Assembly: GCA_025175895.1 (NCBI GenBank)
Contig: CM046003.1
Span: forward strand, 24,325,245 to 24,389,244
Direction: 5' to 3'
DNA: 64,000 nt
DNA from: Wurfbainia villosa
Taxonomy: Eukaryota; Streptophyta; Magnoliopsida; Zingiberales; Zingiberaceae
A program made the translations under genes and the position numbers. The notes under the pieces were generated by a model that was not told the origin of the DNA, did no database searches, and saw only the letters and a program-made list of their open reading frames with translations. Positions 1-11,112 of the stretch are shown piece after piece (within the stretch, counting starts at the first letter, position 1; every line of letters starts with the position of its first letter).

Positions 1-1610
1 TCCAGACCCAGAAGAACCGTTCACAAAGACATTCCACGCCTCCAATCTCTCTTCTTTCTCAGCCGAGCCATTCCCTGTACCAATAGGTACTTCTGCTAGG
101 AAATCAGCTAGAGCCTGAGCTTTGATGACAGTTCGGGGTTGATAATGAATGTCGTACTCGCTTAGCTTCACTCCCCATTTAGCCAATCTACCGAAGAAAT
201 TAGGCTTAGTTACCACCTTGCCTAATTCACTGTGAGTCAAAACATTAATTGGGTGAGCTAGGAAATATGGTCTCAACTTGCGGGCTGTCAAAACTAGAAT
301 ATACACCAATTTCTCCATCTCAGTGTATCGTGATTCAGCTACTTTTAAGATATGGCTGGTATAATAAATAGGTTGTTACCGAGAACCTTCTTGCTTTAAT
401 AATATTGAACTGATGATTCCTTCTGAAACAGCTAAGTACATCTACAAGGGCTCTCCTGCTACTGGTTTGGCTAGCAGAGGCAGTTCGACTAAATATTTTT
501 TCAGCTCCTAGAAGGCCTGCTCACATTGATCATCCCATTGAAATTTAGTGGCCTTGCGCAAAATCCAGAAGAAAGGTAGTCCCTTGTCTGCCGATCTGGC
601 TATAAATCGGGACAAGGAAATAATTCTCTCTACCATCTTTTGAGTTTCTTGCAGATTAGTAGGCGACTTCATATTGCATAATGTCTGCACTTTCTCTGGA
701 TTGGCCTGCAGTCCCTTCTCAATTACAATATACCTCAAAAACTTCCTGCTTTTCACTCCGAACAAACATTTTTTGGGGTTCAATTTCATGTTGTATTGCC
801 TCAAAGTAGCAAAAGTCTCGTCTAGGTCAGTAACCAGATCTCGAATGGTTTTTTATTTAACTAGGATGTCGTCAACGTAAACCTCCACGTTCTTGCTCTT
901 TTGTTTTGCAAAGATTTTGTCCATGAGCTGCTGATATATGGCCCCACATAGGCATATAGCCCTCTCACCGTCACAAAATTGACTCTTTTCTAATCCTCTT
1001 TGGCTAATGGTATATGATGATATCCTTGGTAAGCGTCCATTAGGGACACAACTTCGTATCCCACGGTAGAATCCACCAATTGATCAATACGAGGCAAGGA
1101 ATAGCAGTCTTTAGGGCATGTTTTATTTAAATCACGAAAGTCGATACATATCCTCCATTGCTCCGAAGGCTTGGGGACCAGAACTACATTAGATACCCAC
1201 TCAGGAAATTGAATTTCTTTAACATGACCCGCTTGCAACAACTTATCTACTTCTTTATCCATAACTTTGTCTTTTTCGGTTCCAAAATGTCACCGTTTTT
1301 GTTGGACGGGTCGAACTCATCTAATAATGTTGAGATAATGCTCAGCAATGCGAGGGTCTATCCTCGTAAGGTCGTGCACATCCCCAGCAAAGATATCTTC
1401 GTTCTTCTTTAAGCACGACACCAGCTTCTCCTTGACCTCGAGCCGCTGAGCCACTCGAGTAACCTTTCCCGGAGCTATCTCCACCGGTTCTCCCTCTTCT
1501 ATTTTTTCTTCCTTGGGGAGAGACTCTTCGAGCATGCATACATCAGAGATCATGATGACTTTTTTCTTAGGGTCATCTACTTTGTCTTTTTTTTTGTCAT
1601 CCCTGACCAT
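1..1610 (-). pseudogene. Reverse transcriptase and RNase H of element A, partial
   Basis: RT pieces are at 990-1262 (VLVPKPSEQWRICIDFRDLN, then MDAYQGYHH) and 508-804. The catalytic YVDD box is intact at 868-879. Between them a short deletion with a frameshift has removed the fingers/palm stretch just before GAIYQQLMDKIF. RNase H follows from about 500 down to 1, with a stop near 440, and runs off the window. The product would copy element RNA into DNA; this copy cannot. Confidence 0.85.
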
Positions 1611-1629
1611 CTGTACATAGCAGCTCCGA

Positions 1630-2221
1630 GTGACCTTCTACTCACCTCTGGCCTCCCCGATCAGCTGCCCGACTAGAAACTTCACCTTCTGATGGTAAGG
1701 GGAAGCCACCGCCTGAAAAATAAACAATAAGGGACGACCCAAAATCGCATTATAAGTGGATGGAGCATCCACTATAAGAAAGGAACAATGTTAGTTTTCT
1801 GGCTGGGCTTTGTGCCCAGAGTGAGGGGCAATGAGATCTGCCCTATGGAATGCACCACATGTCCTACAAATCCGAAGAGAGGAGTAGCCACGTCCTCTAA
1901 CTGTGCATTTCCCTGCTGTATCTTTCTGAAAGCCTCTTGGAAGAGGATATTAATAGAACTTCCTAAATCGACTAATACCCGGGCCACTTCATAGTTAGCA
2001 AGAGAAATATGGATTACCAGGGCATCTGTATGAGGTAGCAGAACGCCTTGGATATCTTCGGGCCCGAATGAAACTGGTGGCATGGTCTGGACAGCCTGAT
2101 CAGTAACGATAGCCAAGCTCTCCATGAGGCGGGCATAGGACTTTCGAGCCCTATTGGAGTCCCCATCAGTAGGTCCTCTGACGATAACGTGAATAACTCC
2201 CCGTGTGGGGATGTCATTCAA
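1630..2221 (-). pseudogene. Aspartic protease of Tat-like element A
   Basis: The main open frame (1772-2221) reads NRARKSYARLMES, then SFGPEDIQGV, then VLVDLGSSINILF, the standard order for Tat proteases. The catalytic triad Asp-Thr-Gly reads Asp-Leu-Gly at 1955-1969, which should abolish cleavage. The frame continues past a stop into AILGRPLLF-type sequence near 1700-1770. Read-through from gag is expected in the family but is blocked here. Confidence 0.8.
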
Positions 2222-3657
2222 ATCAAATGAAGGGCCTTCACCTGACGACCCTCCTTAAGAAATACTCTCCTGGGCGGGAGTTTGTTGATTCGGAGGGAAA
2301 GTAACCTGAGGTCGTTGGTTGTAGGGCCTCGGACGAGCCATGTTGGGTCGTTGGCCTCGCCATGCCGACCCTCCCGTCTGAGGCCGCACATGTGGGTAAG
2401 CGGCTCAGATGCGTTCCAGTTCTTCTTGCAATTTGAAACATCGGCCACTGACGTGGCCATATTCCATATAATATTGGCAGAAGAAAGGAGTGGGAAGGTT
2501 GCGAGGCACCCCCTATACCCCATTGGCCACTGCAGAAGACCTTGTTGGTCATAAAACTCCATCTCCCGCTCTCTCCAAGTTCTTGGGGGAGGGACTGCAT
2601 CGATAGCCATGATCTACAACGGAGGCGTGGGGCGAACTCCTTGCATCAATAATCGAGGCCTGGGAGCCTTTGGTAGAAAAGGTCGCACATATTCTTGCCG
2701 AGGAGGCGCTCGAGGGGTTACCGGGCGACTTCTTTCTGTAAGGGCCATTGCAGAGGATCGTTCGACCCTTCGAACCTTCAGTCCTTCTTCCTCGTTAATG
2801 TATTTTTCTGCGCAGCTTAGCAATTCTTTGTAGCTAGCCACAGGCTTTCTCAAGAGTGAGCTAAGGAAAGGACCCTCCCTTAGCCCATGTGGAATGGCCA
2901 CCCTGAAGACATCTGATCTCGCTAAGGGGATATTTCTGACAGTGGAAGTAAATCGATGAAGATACCCTCTGAGTGACTCTGAGGGCCCCTGTGTAATGTG
3001 TAGCAGGATGGAAGCATCATGCTTGTACGCCATACAACTGACGAACTCTTGGCGGAACATCCCTTGGAAATCAGCAAAACAAGTAATAGATCCAGGGGGA
3101 AGGGTATTGAACCATTTTTGCACCGAGCCAATTAAAGTGGTATGGAAGACCCGACATTTGAGGGCATCAGTATAGCAATGAAGCGATGAATCTCCTGCAA
3201 ACTGCGATAGATGCTCCTCAGGATCTGTCGTGCCATCATACTTGTCCACCTAGGGATTTCTGAAGTATGAAGGCGGTAATTTAGAAAGAATGTCCATAGT
3301 GAAAGGACTGGGCTCGTAAATCTCCAGAACCCTAGTTGAATGGCTTTCGCCCTGCTCTTCTCATCGAGTCTGGGTTGCCGGTATAGTGGTCTAATGCACT
3401 CATTCCCCCAACCCCTCCCCAGGCAATACCTCGACATTTGTGGTTGTACGAAGTGGAGGGGGCATCTCTTGCTGCGGTCCACGGGGGGAGGGTTCATCAG
3501 AATGAGGATGAAGGTACCCAGTCCTCCTCATTTTAGCGAGGGCATCGACCACGGCTGTGTCCACCATGGCTCTTAACTTTGACGGTAGTAGTGTGATGGG
3601 GTTCTCTTCTGCAAAAGAGGCTGCCGAATAATGTATCTCCTCTGCCTGCATCTCCAC
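2218..3657 (-). pseudogene. gag of Tat-like element A
   Basis: This is the nucleocapsid/capsid precursor that packages element RNA. The best-preserved piece (2614-3249) begins MDKYDGTTDPEEHL and has the Tat-type capsid wording, with WFNTLPPGSI in the middle. An N-terminal piece lies at 3400-3657. The zinc knuckle (CQYYMEYGHVSGRC) is readable around 2450-2490 in another frame, so at least one frameshift separates it. Stops also interrupt the region around 3250-3400. Not functional. Confidence 0.82.
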
Positions 3658-3672
3658 GTCTTGCTCAAAAGT

Positions 3673-3690
3673 TTCCCACAGACGGCGCCA
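3673..3690 (-). promoter_or_regulatory. Primer binding site, element A
   Basis: Minus-strand TGGCGCCGTCTGTGGGAA lies two bases inside the LTR. This is where a host tRNA 3' end primes minus-strand DNA synthesis. A near-identical site is present in the second Tat element at 52637, which supports both calls. Confidence 0.8.
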
Positions 3691-3692
3691 AC

Positions 3693-4283
3693 TGATGCGG
3701 TCGTAGAAGGATTTTCTAGCTTCCTTTCAATGCCAAAGAGCGTGCAGGAAGCTTGGGGGTTCTCTCCGGCCGCAACAGTAATGAAGTATGAAGAAGAAAA
3801 ATGCACGCAACACAAGCAAAGAACAGAGACACAAGATGTAACGTGGTTCAGAATGAGGATTCCTACTCCACGGGGGTGAGCTCTCCCACGAGCTACGGTG
3901 CCAAAGCACTTTCACTATGAACTTCCTCCTTCGCAGAAAAAACTTCCGGAGGTGGAGGAGAAAACCTCTTACAATTAGCTCAATACACCAAATATCGAAA
4001 GAATGGAGCTCACTACTCTCCTTGTCTCCTTCTCCGACGATGTGGTTGCTCTCCCCTTCGAGTGTGTCTTTGTCTCTTGCTCTCGGAAAAAATGCGGATC
4101 CCTTTATTTTTGTCCTTCTTCTCCCTTTTATCTTCCTCCCCTTCCTCTGGCCAGCTGTTGCACCACGAACCTCCTTCATCGTACACATGGTCACCTTGCT
4201 TATCTGGAAAATCATTCTATTACAGACACAAGGAGTGAAGGCTCCTCCGAATATTATGTGGGGTCCCCATTTGTTGTGTAACA
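3693..4283 (-). repeat. 5' LTR of Tat-like element A
   Basis: About 591 bp, running TG...CA on the plus strand. Its inner edge is two bases from the primer binding site; its outer edge reads TGTTACACAACAAA on the minus strand. The second LTR is outside the window, so the outer boundary is inferred from the TG/CA ends and not from a paired copy. The bases beyond, AACTT at 4284-4288, would be the target duplication. Confidence 0.62.
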
Positions 4284-4616
4284 AACTTTTTATCTATATT
4301 TCGGGAAATATTCTAGCCCATCCCTTTCACCCACTTACCTTCTGTAAAGCTAGCCTAGACCTACCACTCACGTGTAGCGTAGCTCTTAGACTTTTTTCGA
4401 TAACCCGGACTAACTTCTTTCCTTCCCATACCAAATCACCTCCAAGCCCGTTCGATTGAGCCGATTCCTCTCCTTCTCGTATCGAACCAATCTCGATTGT
4501 CGTTAGTAGTGCCAACCCTCTTGAGCGTCCTCGAGCCACTTTCCCCCGAACTTATGCGAACCGACGTTCTTCTCGGACTCCTTCTGCTTAGGAAAAGGTA
4601 GAAGCAGTATCAATAA
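4284..4616. other. Unassigned spacer right of element A
   Basis: No convincing coding region or repeat boundary. Open frames on either strand here have no recognisable motifs. The stretch may be older host DNA or decayed repeat. Confidence 0.4.
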
Positions 4617-4828
4617 GGTTGTGTTTGGCAATGTGCGCCTTTTTCGTTTTCACAAGCGCATTTTCTATTTTCTGAAAAATAGAAAATAATTTTTTTTATT
4701 TTTCAAAAAATGCTCCTTTATTTTCTAGAAAATGAAAATGGAAAACGCCAACCAAATATGTTTTTTCATTTTCCCATAAAATGAAAACAGAAAATGGAGA
4801 ATTTTTTGCCTACCAAACGCTCTCTAAA
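4617..4828. repeat. MITE-like AT-rich repeat, copy 1
   Basis: The edges read GTGTTTGGCA on the left and TACCAAACGC on the right, roughly inverted. The body is made of ATTTTC/GAAAAT blocks that fold back on themselves. A related unit lies at 51073-51362 with the same edges and body words. It has no coding capacity. Short size, inverted ends and repetition suggest a miniature inverted-repeat transposon; the superfamily is not determined. Confidence 0.5.
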
Positions 4829-4987
4829 ATCTCTAACCCCTCTTTTTCTCACGTTCGATTCCTCATCCACATGATTTTTCTTCCTCAATCTCATCTGTCT
4901 GATTTCTTGTTCCTCTTCACCTGTCGAATTTCTCCTTGCTTTTCACAACTTAACCCCCCCCCCCTCGATGTCTGACGATGAAACAGT
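4829..4987. other. Spacer left of LARD1
   Basis: Pyrimidine-rich sequence with a run of C at about 4953-4963. No gene is seen. It ends with ACAGT, which may be the left target duplication of LARD1. Confidence 0.4.
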
Positions 4988-6482
4988 TGATAATGGTGAT
5001 TTGTCGTGGTACCATTTCAAATTAATTACCAAACCCTCTCTACACTAATATAGCATAGGGAACGAGCCTAGATCGTTTCCCAACGAGTGTAATTGATAGA
5101 CTAGTAGTGTTTGAATCACTAACTTTGATTTTTCTATTGAAAATAGAGGTTTGGGTTAAAATAAAATTAATCCTACTAAACGAAAGACAATGCAAACATT
5201 CAAACAAAAGCATTCGAAAACATAAAGGAAATGCAGGAATTTAAACAACAATTGAAATGTAGAATAACATGAGAGTAAAACATAACATGAAATTAAATCT
5301 AAACTAACCAACTACAACCTAATTACTCTAAGAAGCATTTAACCGAACACCTACAAGGCATGAAACAAATTAAACTACATACGTGCAATGTTAAACATGG
5401 AAGATCATTTCATTACAAACTTTCAACCAATGAAAAAAAATAATCAAAGCACATGAAAATCTTGCTGTAGGAATCTGTCCATGGATGATGGAAATGGCCC
5501 AAAAATTCTGTAATTGTTGGCTGAAGATAGGAGTTTCTGGAGTTGGCGCTGCCGGAGTTGTGAGCTGTTGGCTACTGGTGGATGAAGGAGATGGAAATAG
5601 AGGGGAATACCCACTCCGGTGGTCGGCGGCGATGAAAGGGGCGGAGCTGCCGGTGGAGCTGTGACTACGAGAGAGGAGCTGTCGAGATGTGGCGGCGGTG
5701 AAGGTGGATACCAACGGTGATGGAATGGACCACCGGTTACCGGAGAAGGAGGGGATCCCCTTTCCTCTCCGGCGACCAGCGAGGAAGGCGGTTGCGAGCG
5801 CGGCGGTGGGCTTGGCGTCGGGCAATCGTATGAAGAAGAGGAAAAATGTCGGCTCCCGCGATCGGGAAAATGTTGGGTTTTTAAAGGCCAATTACTTTGA
5901 CCGTCCGATCAAAGCCCCTTTAATCCCAGCCGTCCAATTAAGCTAGGGTTTAATTTTCCTTGATTAATTGATTAAGCTGGCTATGCATCCGACGGCTGTG
6001 ATCAATCCAACTTTGAATGAACGGATCTAATCAATCTGAATGGCTAATCACGATCGATCGAATCTGGATGAACGGTCAAGATGTCCAGATCTAAATGTAT
6101 GGACCAGATCACTCTAGATTTAGATGGATAGCTCAGATCAATCAGATCTCATCGGACGGTCAGGATTAAACATATCTGAACCCTTGATTAAATTGCCTCT
6201 CGACCATAATGAATGGCTCAGATTCTTCCAGCTTAAAATGCCCTTCTAGCCCTAGATGAAGCCATATTTGATCCAACTCGAGTCTAATCCATTGGCTCAT
6301 CTCGATCTCCTACGATTAAGATGTAAAATTTGCATATAAGTCCAAAAATTAGTAGAATTTACAATAAGGTCCAAAAATATATCCAACTCATAAAACATGT
6401 AAATAATCGATCAATAAACGCCCGAGAGGATTAAAACAGTGATATTATGGACCAAAATAACCTGACAAAATGATAGTTATCA
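4988..6482 (-). repeat. 3' LTR of LARD1
   Basis: About 1495 bp, aligning along its length with 9623-11112. Differences cluster in the first 160 bp. The part at 5930-6300 contains many degenerate words of the kind GACGGTC.AGAT. The GC-rich part at 5570-5880 looks coding-like but its longest frame begins at TTG, not ATG. Confidence 0.9.
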
Positions 6483-6500
6483 ATTCTCCCACACTTATTC
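6483..6500 (-). promoter_or_regulatory. Polypurine tract of LARD1
   Basis: Minus strand AAGTGTGGGAGAAT directly precedes the 3' LTR. This is the plus-strand primer position. A related motif recurs inside the element near 7400-7435. Confidence 0.7.
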
Positions 6501-8167
6501 TTGCACGTCCCGAGCAAGTAAAGAAAACTAAAAGTAAACTGAAAGTATGTTTCCCTAGCAATTCCTAATCATACATAGAAATCGTGAAAGAAAGTTAACT
6601 AGAATTGTCAATTCTCAAAGACTCAAACAATCATGGACTCAAATCTTACACAGGTTAACAAACATGGTGACTTTAATCCATCCTGAATAAACTAAGAATG
6701 ATTAAGCCTCACAAGATACGTGGTGGTTTCTCTCGCTCTCATAAGCATATAATAGTGGAGTTCACTCAAGCTACTTATGGTTTATGCACTACCATATGCT
6801 TGTTTTTCTTCTACCTTCATCACTATATACACATAAGAATACACAATCACTGAAGGCTTATTAGGAATGTAAGGGAAATATGAATGCAAGGGAAATGACA
6901 ATATGTGTAAAAGGAAAGAAAGGTAAAACATGAAATAGCTACAGAAATGCAAGGAGATATGGAAATACTGGAATGCTACATAGATGAGTACAAGAAAGCA
7001 GTGCCCCAAAAGTTTTCATCCAAGCTAGCATTTTACCATCCACTAAACATGTAAACAACCCCTATGGCATTCACAATACAAGTCTAGATATGATATCCAA
7101 TAACTCTCTCAATAGTTGTAATAAGGGATGTCTATCACAAAAATATTATCACATAGATAAAAAAAACTGCACAACATGTCAAAAAAAAAAATTTTATTGT
7201 CTTTATTGTTTTGGCCAAATGTTCTTTTTTTTCCTTTTTTTTCTTACTTTTTGTTTCTTCAATTTTTTTTCATTTTTTTTGACATGCAGTACACTTTCCT
7301 ATACTCTAAAACATCAAGCTCAGCTATAAAAATAAAAACACGGCTTGTCCATGGTGATCAAGCATGACATAATGCTTACATTAAATTCTCCTGAGCTACT
7401 CTCTCCCCCGCACTTAAATTTTTGTCCATCCCGGGCAAAAACTCATCATGAAACATCCAATATTCCACATCCAAGAATAGAAATGGAGAAAAAAAATGAC
7501 ATGATGAAAATGCAGGAATAGAAAGACAATAGAATGAATAATGAACATGGCATGACATATGATAAGGAAATTATTTAAGTAGCATGTGACAACAAAAGTA
7601 GTGAAGGGGAAACATGTGAGAATGCCTTCATAGTAATCATGCAAACCTATGGTTATGTGGTCTCAAAAGAATCAAAGCAAGTTCTAGAGTTACAATAACC
7701 ACAAGTGCACCACACACAAGCAATAAGAACAGGCACAATCCTCACTAGCAATGGAAAAAAATCATCTTAATCTATCAACATAGAATCCATCACCAAGGAG
7801 TAACCATATGCAATCGAATAATCCATTCATGACAATAAATCCCTGAAACTCAACAATCAAATTTAACTAGTTTTCACGACTTCTAAGATGATATAAAGGA
7901 ATGCATAGGAAAGTTATTTGAAAAACTGACAAAACAAAAACACGTCAAACAAAACTTAACAACTATAACTAAAATAAACAAAGTAAAAGAAACATATATA
8001 CAAGGGAAATAAAAAAAAATGAGACGGAACAAACTCCCCTGAGGTCCTAGCGGTTGAAGAAGATTCAGTAAAAGAAGCCACGCAGGCCGTGGGGTGCTCC
8101 GAAAGAAATCCAGTCTTGGTGGTTGAAGAAGATTTAGAGTAAGCATCCATGCCGGGAGTGGAATGGA
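6501..8167 (-). other. LARD1 non-coding internal region
   Basis: A-rich, low-complexity DNA with poly-T runs at 7170-7290. It aligns with 40545-42060 of LARD2, so it is a family feature. At 7400-7435 it holds a second copy of the C-rich motif found beside the 3' LTR. No protein domain is seen. Confidence 0.7.
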
Positions 8168-8353
8168 CTAAATGGGGGTGAGCACCTTCATGGTGTGATC
8201 ATGATAATACTGTGCTGCTCCCTCCAATATGATCACCTCATCATAAGTAATCTCTAGTGGTCGGAGGCGATTCAGAAAAAGTGTCCAACCTTGGGGCTGG
8301 ATTATTGCATATGTTGTTAGGGCCTTCATCAGCAAAATTCTTGGAGTCTTTAA
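8168..8353 (-). pseudogene. LARD1 second conserved coding-like segment
   Basis: A 61-codon stretch just after the main frame, in another frame. It contains LKTPRILLMKAL and LFLNRLRPLEITYDE. LARD2 (42072-42278) encodes a similar peptide with SPRMLLMEAL and LLLNRLRPPESTYD. Similarity at both DNA and protein level hints that the parent protein continued here before a frameshift. Function unknown. Confidence 0.45.
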
Positions 8354-8385
8354 CTGTGATGAGAGTGTTCAGTCTGGGGAAAAAT

Positions 8386-9405
8386 CTAGCTATCCATCAC
8401 TCCTCCGTCAGGCTTATTGAATGGTTGCACAACTAAACATAAAAATTTTGTAGGCACTGTCTCTTCTGCAACATCATCTGCAATAAAACTGCAAATAGGA
8501 GCAACTGGCAACTCACTAACATCATCCTCAACTAATTTTTCTGACCCTGCTTCCACTGCAGATATCTCAGTATCAATGGCATAAATGGCATCACAAAAAA
8601 AATCCAAGCCACTAGTATCATCATCCACTTCATCTACAAATTCACATCCATCAGTATCTACAATAACATCACGGCACAAAGATTCACAGGAGTCTTGTGG
8701 AGCGACTGAATCACAGACATGCCCATCACTCACTCCACAATCCATCTCCCTACGCATGTCAATATTCATAGAAATGGTCTTTGACGAAGGCTAAAAGGAA
8801 TCCTATGCTTGTATCTGACTGATGGATGATGCAATTTGATCTAGCTGGATCTGTAAATTTTGTAGCTTTTCTTGTTGCTGTTGATGACTATTCCTCTTTT
8901 GCTGCTGCAATATTACTAGCTGCAAGAACTTTTCTAGTGTATTTTCTTGATTGGGAGCAAGGGTTTCTTCATTGTAGTCTTGATATATTGGACTCTGATA
9001 TGCTGGAAAAGGTTGATCATGCTGTTGTTGCTCATTTCCATTATCAAATCTCTGATGATCAATCCACCATAAATTGTTGAATTGAGGTTGAGGAATTTTC
9101 TATTGTGTGCTTCCATACTTGAACCCTGAATGATCCATCCAACCATAGGTATTTGAAAATGATTCATACATATTCTATTGTTGAGGTTGAAAGTACTCAT
9201 ATTGCTCTAAAATTCGCTGGGGCTAATAATATTGCATTGAAGGATCTCCCCAATCATAACTATAAGATCTAAGAGATGGATCATATACGTCTTGATATTG
9301 TTGCGGGTAACTCTGAGGCTCAATAGAAAATACACTCTGCTGCTCACTTTGATCTGAATAATAAGCTTGACTGAAGTCTCCAAATCGCTGATAATAAGGA
9401 TCCAT
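8386..9405 (-). pseudogene. LARD1 conserved reading frame (Q/Y-rich, coiled coil, acidic tail)
   Basis: From an ATG 195 bp after the primer site, one frame of about 340 codons runs to 8386 with only five stops, all TAG and mostly where glutamine is expected. Order: tyrosine/glutamine-rich N-terminus starting MDPYYQRFGDFSQ; a glutamine-rich probable coiled coil (ENTLEKFLQL to SSISQIQA, about 8820-8960); then an acidic segment with cysteines (DTDGCEFVDEV). LARD2 has the same start, the same coiled-coil end and the same acidic segment in frame. No capsid, zinc knuckle or polymerase motif is present. It may be a relic of a gag C-terminal linker from an Athila-like parent, or a protein specific to this family. 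Confidence 0.6.
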
Positions 9406-9599
9406 GTTTAAAAAAATTTCCTGTTCTTTCCTGCAATACTAACAAACAATATCAAAAGATACAGGAAATAGATATGACCAAATACATAGATATACAAGAA
9501 ATAAAATAATGCATCCCTAAACAAAAATTTTGATTTTTGATTTTTATTTTTTTTAGAAAAATGGACAAACAATCCTAAATCTACCAAAAATCATTACAC

Positions 9600-9617
9600 T
9601 CCCCGGCAACGGCGCCA
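9600..9617 (-). promoter_or_regulatory. Primer binding site of LARD1 (tRNA-Asp type)
   Basis: Minus-strand TGGCGCCGTTGCCGGGGA, an 18-base match to the complement of the plant tRNA-Asp 3' end including CCA. It sits five bases from the LTR, which fixes the element's direction. Confidence 0.9.
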
Positions 9618-9622
9618 AAATT

Positions 9623-11112
9623 TGATAACGGCAATTTATCGTGGTACCGTTTCAAATTAATTACCAAACTCTCTCTACACTAATATAGCATAGAGAGTGG
9701 CCCGGATCGTTTCCCAACGAGTGTAATTGATAGACTAGTAGTGTTAGGATTGCTAACTTTGAGTTTTCTATTGAAAATAGAGGTTTGGGTTAAAATAAAA
9801 TTAATCCTACTAAACGAAAGACAATGCAAACATTCAAACAAAAGCATTCGAAAACATAAAGGAAATGCAGGAATTTAAACAAAAATTGAAATGCAGAATA
9901 ACATGAGAGTAAAACATAACATGAAATTAAATCTAAACTAACCAACTACAACCTAATTACTCTAAGAAACATTTAACCGAACACCTACAAGGCATGAAAC
10001 AAATTAAACTGTGTACGTGCAATGTTAAACATGGAAGATCATTTCATTACAAACTTTCAACCAATGAAAAAAAACAATCAAAGCACATGAAAATCTTGCT
10101 GTAGGAATCTGTCCATGGATGATTGAAATGGTTCGAAAATTCTACAATTGCTGGATGAAGATAAGAGCTGCTGGAGTTGGCGCTGCCGGAGCTATGAGCT
10201 ACTGGCTGCTGGTGGATGAAGGAGATGGAAACAGAGGGGAATCCCCACTCCGGTGGTCGGCGGCGATGAAAGGGGCGAAGCTACCGGTGGAGCTATGACT
10301 GCGAGAGAGAAGGAGCTGTCGAGATGTGGCAACGGTGAAGGTGGATACCGGTGGTGATGGAATGGACCACCGGTCACCGGAGAAGAAGGGGATCCCCTTT
10401 CCTCTCCGGCGAGGAAGGCGGTTGCGAGTGCGATGGTGGGCTTGGCGCCGGGCGATCGCGTGAAGAAGGGGAAAAATGCCGGCTCCCGCGATCGGGAAAA
10501 TGTTGGGTTTTTAAAGGCCAATTACTTTGACCGTCCAATCAAAGCCCCTTTAATCCCAGTCGTCCAATTAAGCTAGGGTTTAATTTTCCTTGATTAATCA
10601 ATTAAGCTGGCTATTCATCCGACGGCTGTGATCAATCCAACTTTGAATGAACGGATCTGATCAATTTGAATGGCTAATCACGATCGGTCGAATATGGATG
10701 AATGGTCAAGATGTCCAGATCTAAATGTATGGACCAGATCACTCCAGATTTAGATAGATGGCTCAGATCAATCAGATCTCATCGGACAGTCAGGATTAAA
10801 TAGATCTGAACCCTTGATTAAATTGCCTCTCGACCATAATGAAGGGCTCATATTCTTCCATCTTAAAATGCCCTTCTAGCCTCAGATGAAGCCATATTTA
10901 ATCCAACTCGAGTCTAATCCATTGGCTCATCTCGATCTCCTACGATTAAGATATAAAATTTACATATAAGTCCAAAAATTAGGAGAATTTATAATAAGAT
11001 CCAAAAATATATCCAACTCATAAAACATGTAAATAATCGATCAATAAACACCCGAGAGGATTAAAACAGTGATATTATGGACCAAAATAACCTGACAAAA
11101 TGATAGTTATCA
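9623..11112 (-). repeat. 5' LTR of LARD1
   Basis: About 1490 bp. It begins TGATAACGGC five bases from the primer binding site and ends GTTATCA. As the 5' LTR of a minus-strand element it should carry the promoter. The paired LTRs differ by several per cent by eye, so the insertion is not recent. Confidence 0.9.
10508..10515 (-). promoter_or_regulatory. Putative TATA-like box in LARD1 5' LTR
   Basis: Minus-strand TTTAAAAA, about 600 bp into the LTR. The 3' LTR has the same sequence near 5875-5882; the solo LTR has TTAAATAC and LARD2 has TTTTAAAA at the equivalent place. Conservation of an AT-rich core in otherwise GC-rich surroundings suggests the core promoter. Inferred only. Confidence 0.4.

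Larger units (their letters stand above)
1..4283 (-). mobile_element. Tat-like Ty3/gypsy element A, truncated by window start
   Basis: On the minus strand the order is LTR (right edge), primer binding site, gag, protease, reverse transcriptase, RNase H. Integrase and the other LTR would lie left of position 1. The gag type, the YxxxGH zinc-knuckle form and the RT wording match the plant Tat group of Ty3/gypsy. The frames carry many stops and shifts, so the copy is dead. It differs from the second Tat element (51566-62819) in LTR sequence and is another family. Confidence 0.88.
4988..11112 (-). mobile_element. LARD1: large non-autonomous LTR element, tRNA-Asp-type PBS
   Basis: Two LTRs of about 1.49 kb flank 3.14 kb with no gag, pol or env domain. 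Ends are TGATAA...TTATCA. The primer site is complementary to the plant tRNA-Asp 3' end, as used by Athila-type Ty3/gypsy elements, so an Athila-like partner is a reasonable inference for mobilisation. The flanks ACAGT and ATGGT match at three of five positions, so the target duplication is decayed or absent. The same family recurs as LARD2 and as a solo LTR. Confidence 0.85.

Noticed and set aside
3917..4459. 180-codon plus-strand frame in the LTR of element A
   Set aside because: Lies across the LTR and its outer edge, has no motif, and runs opposite to the element.
4983..4987. Perfect target duplication for LARD1
   Set aside because: ACAGT on the left and ATGGT (11113-11117) on the right agree at only three of five bases, so it is not claimed.
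5391..5891. Protein frame in LARD LTRs (also 10192-10521 and 44809-45369)
   Set aside because: The frames start at TTG, not ATG, and the sequence is GC-rich low-complexity leader. The putative TATA-like core overlaps the start. No domain.
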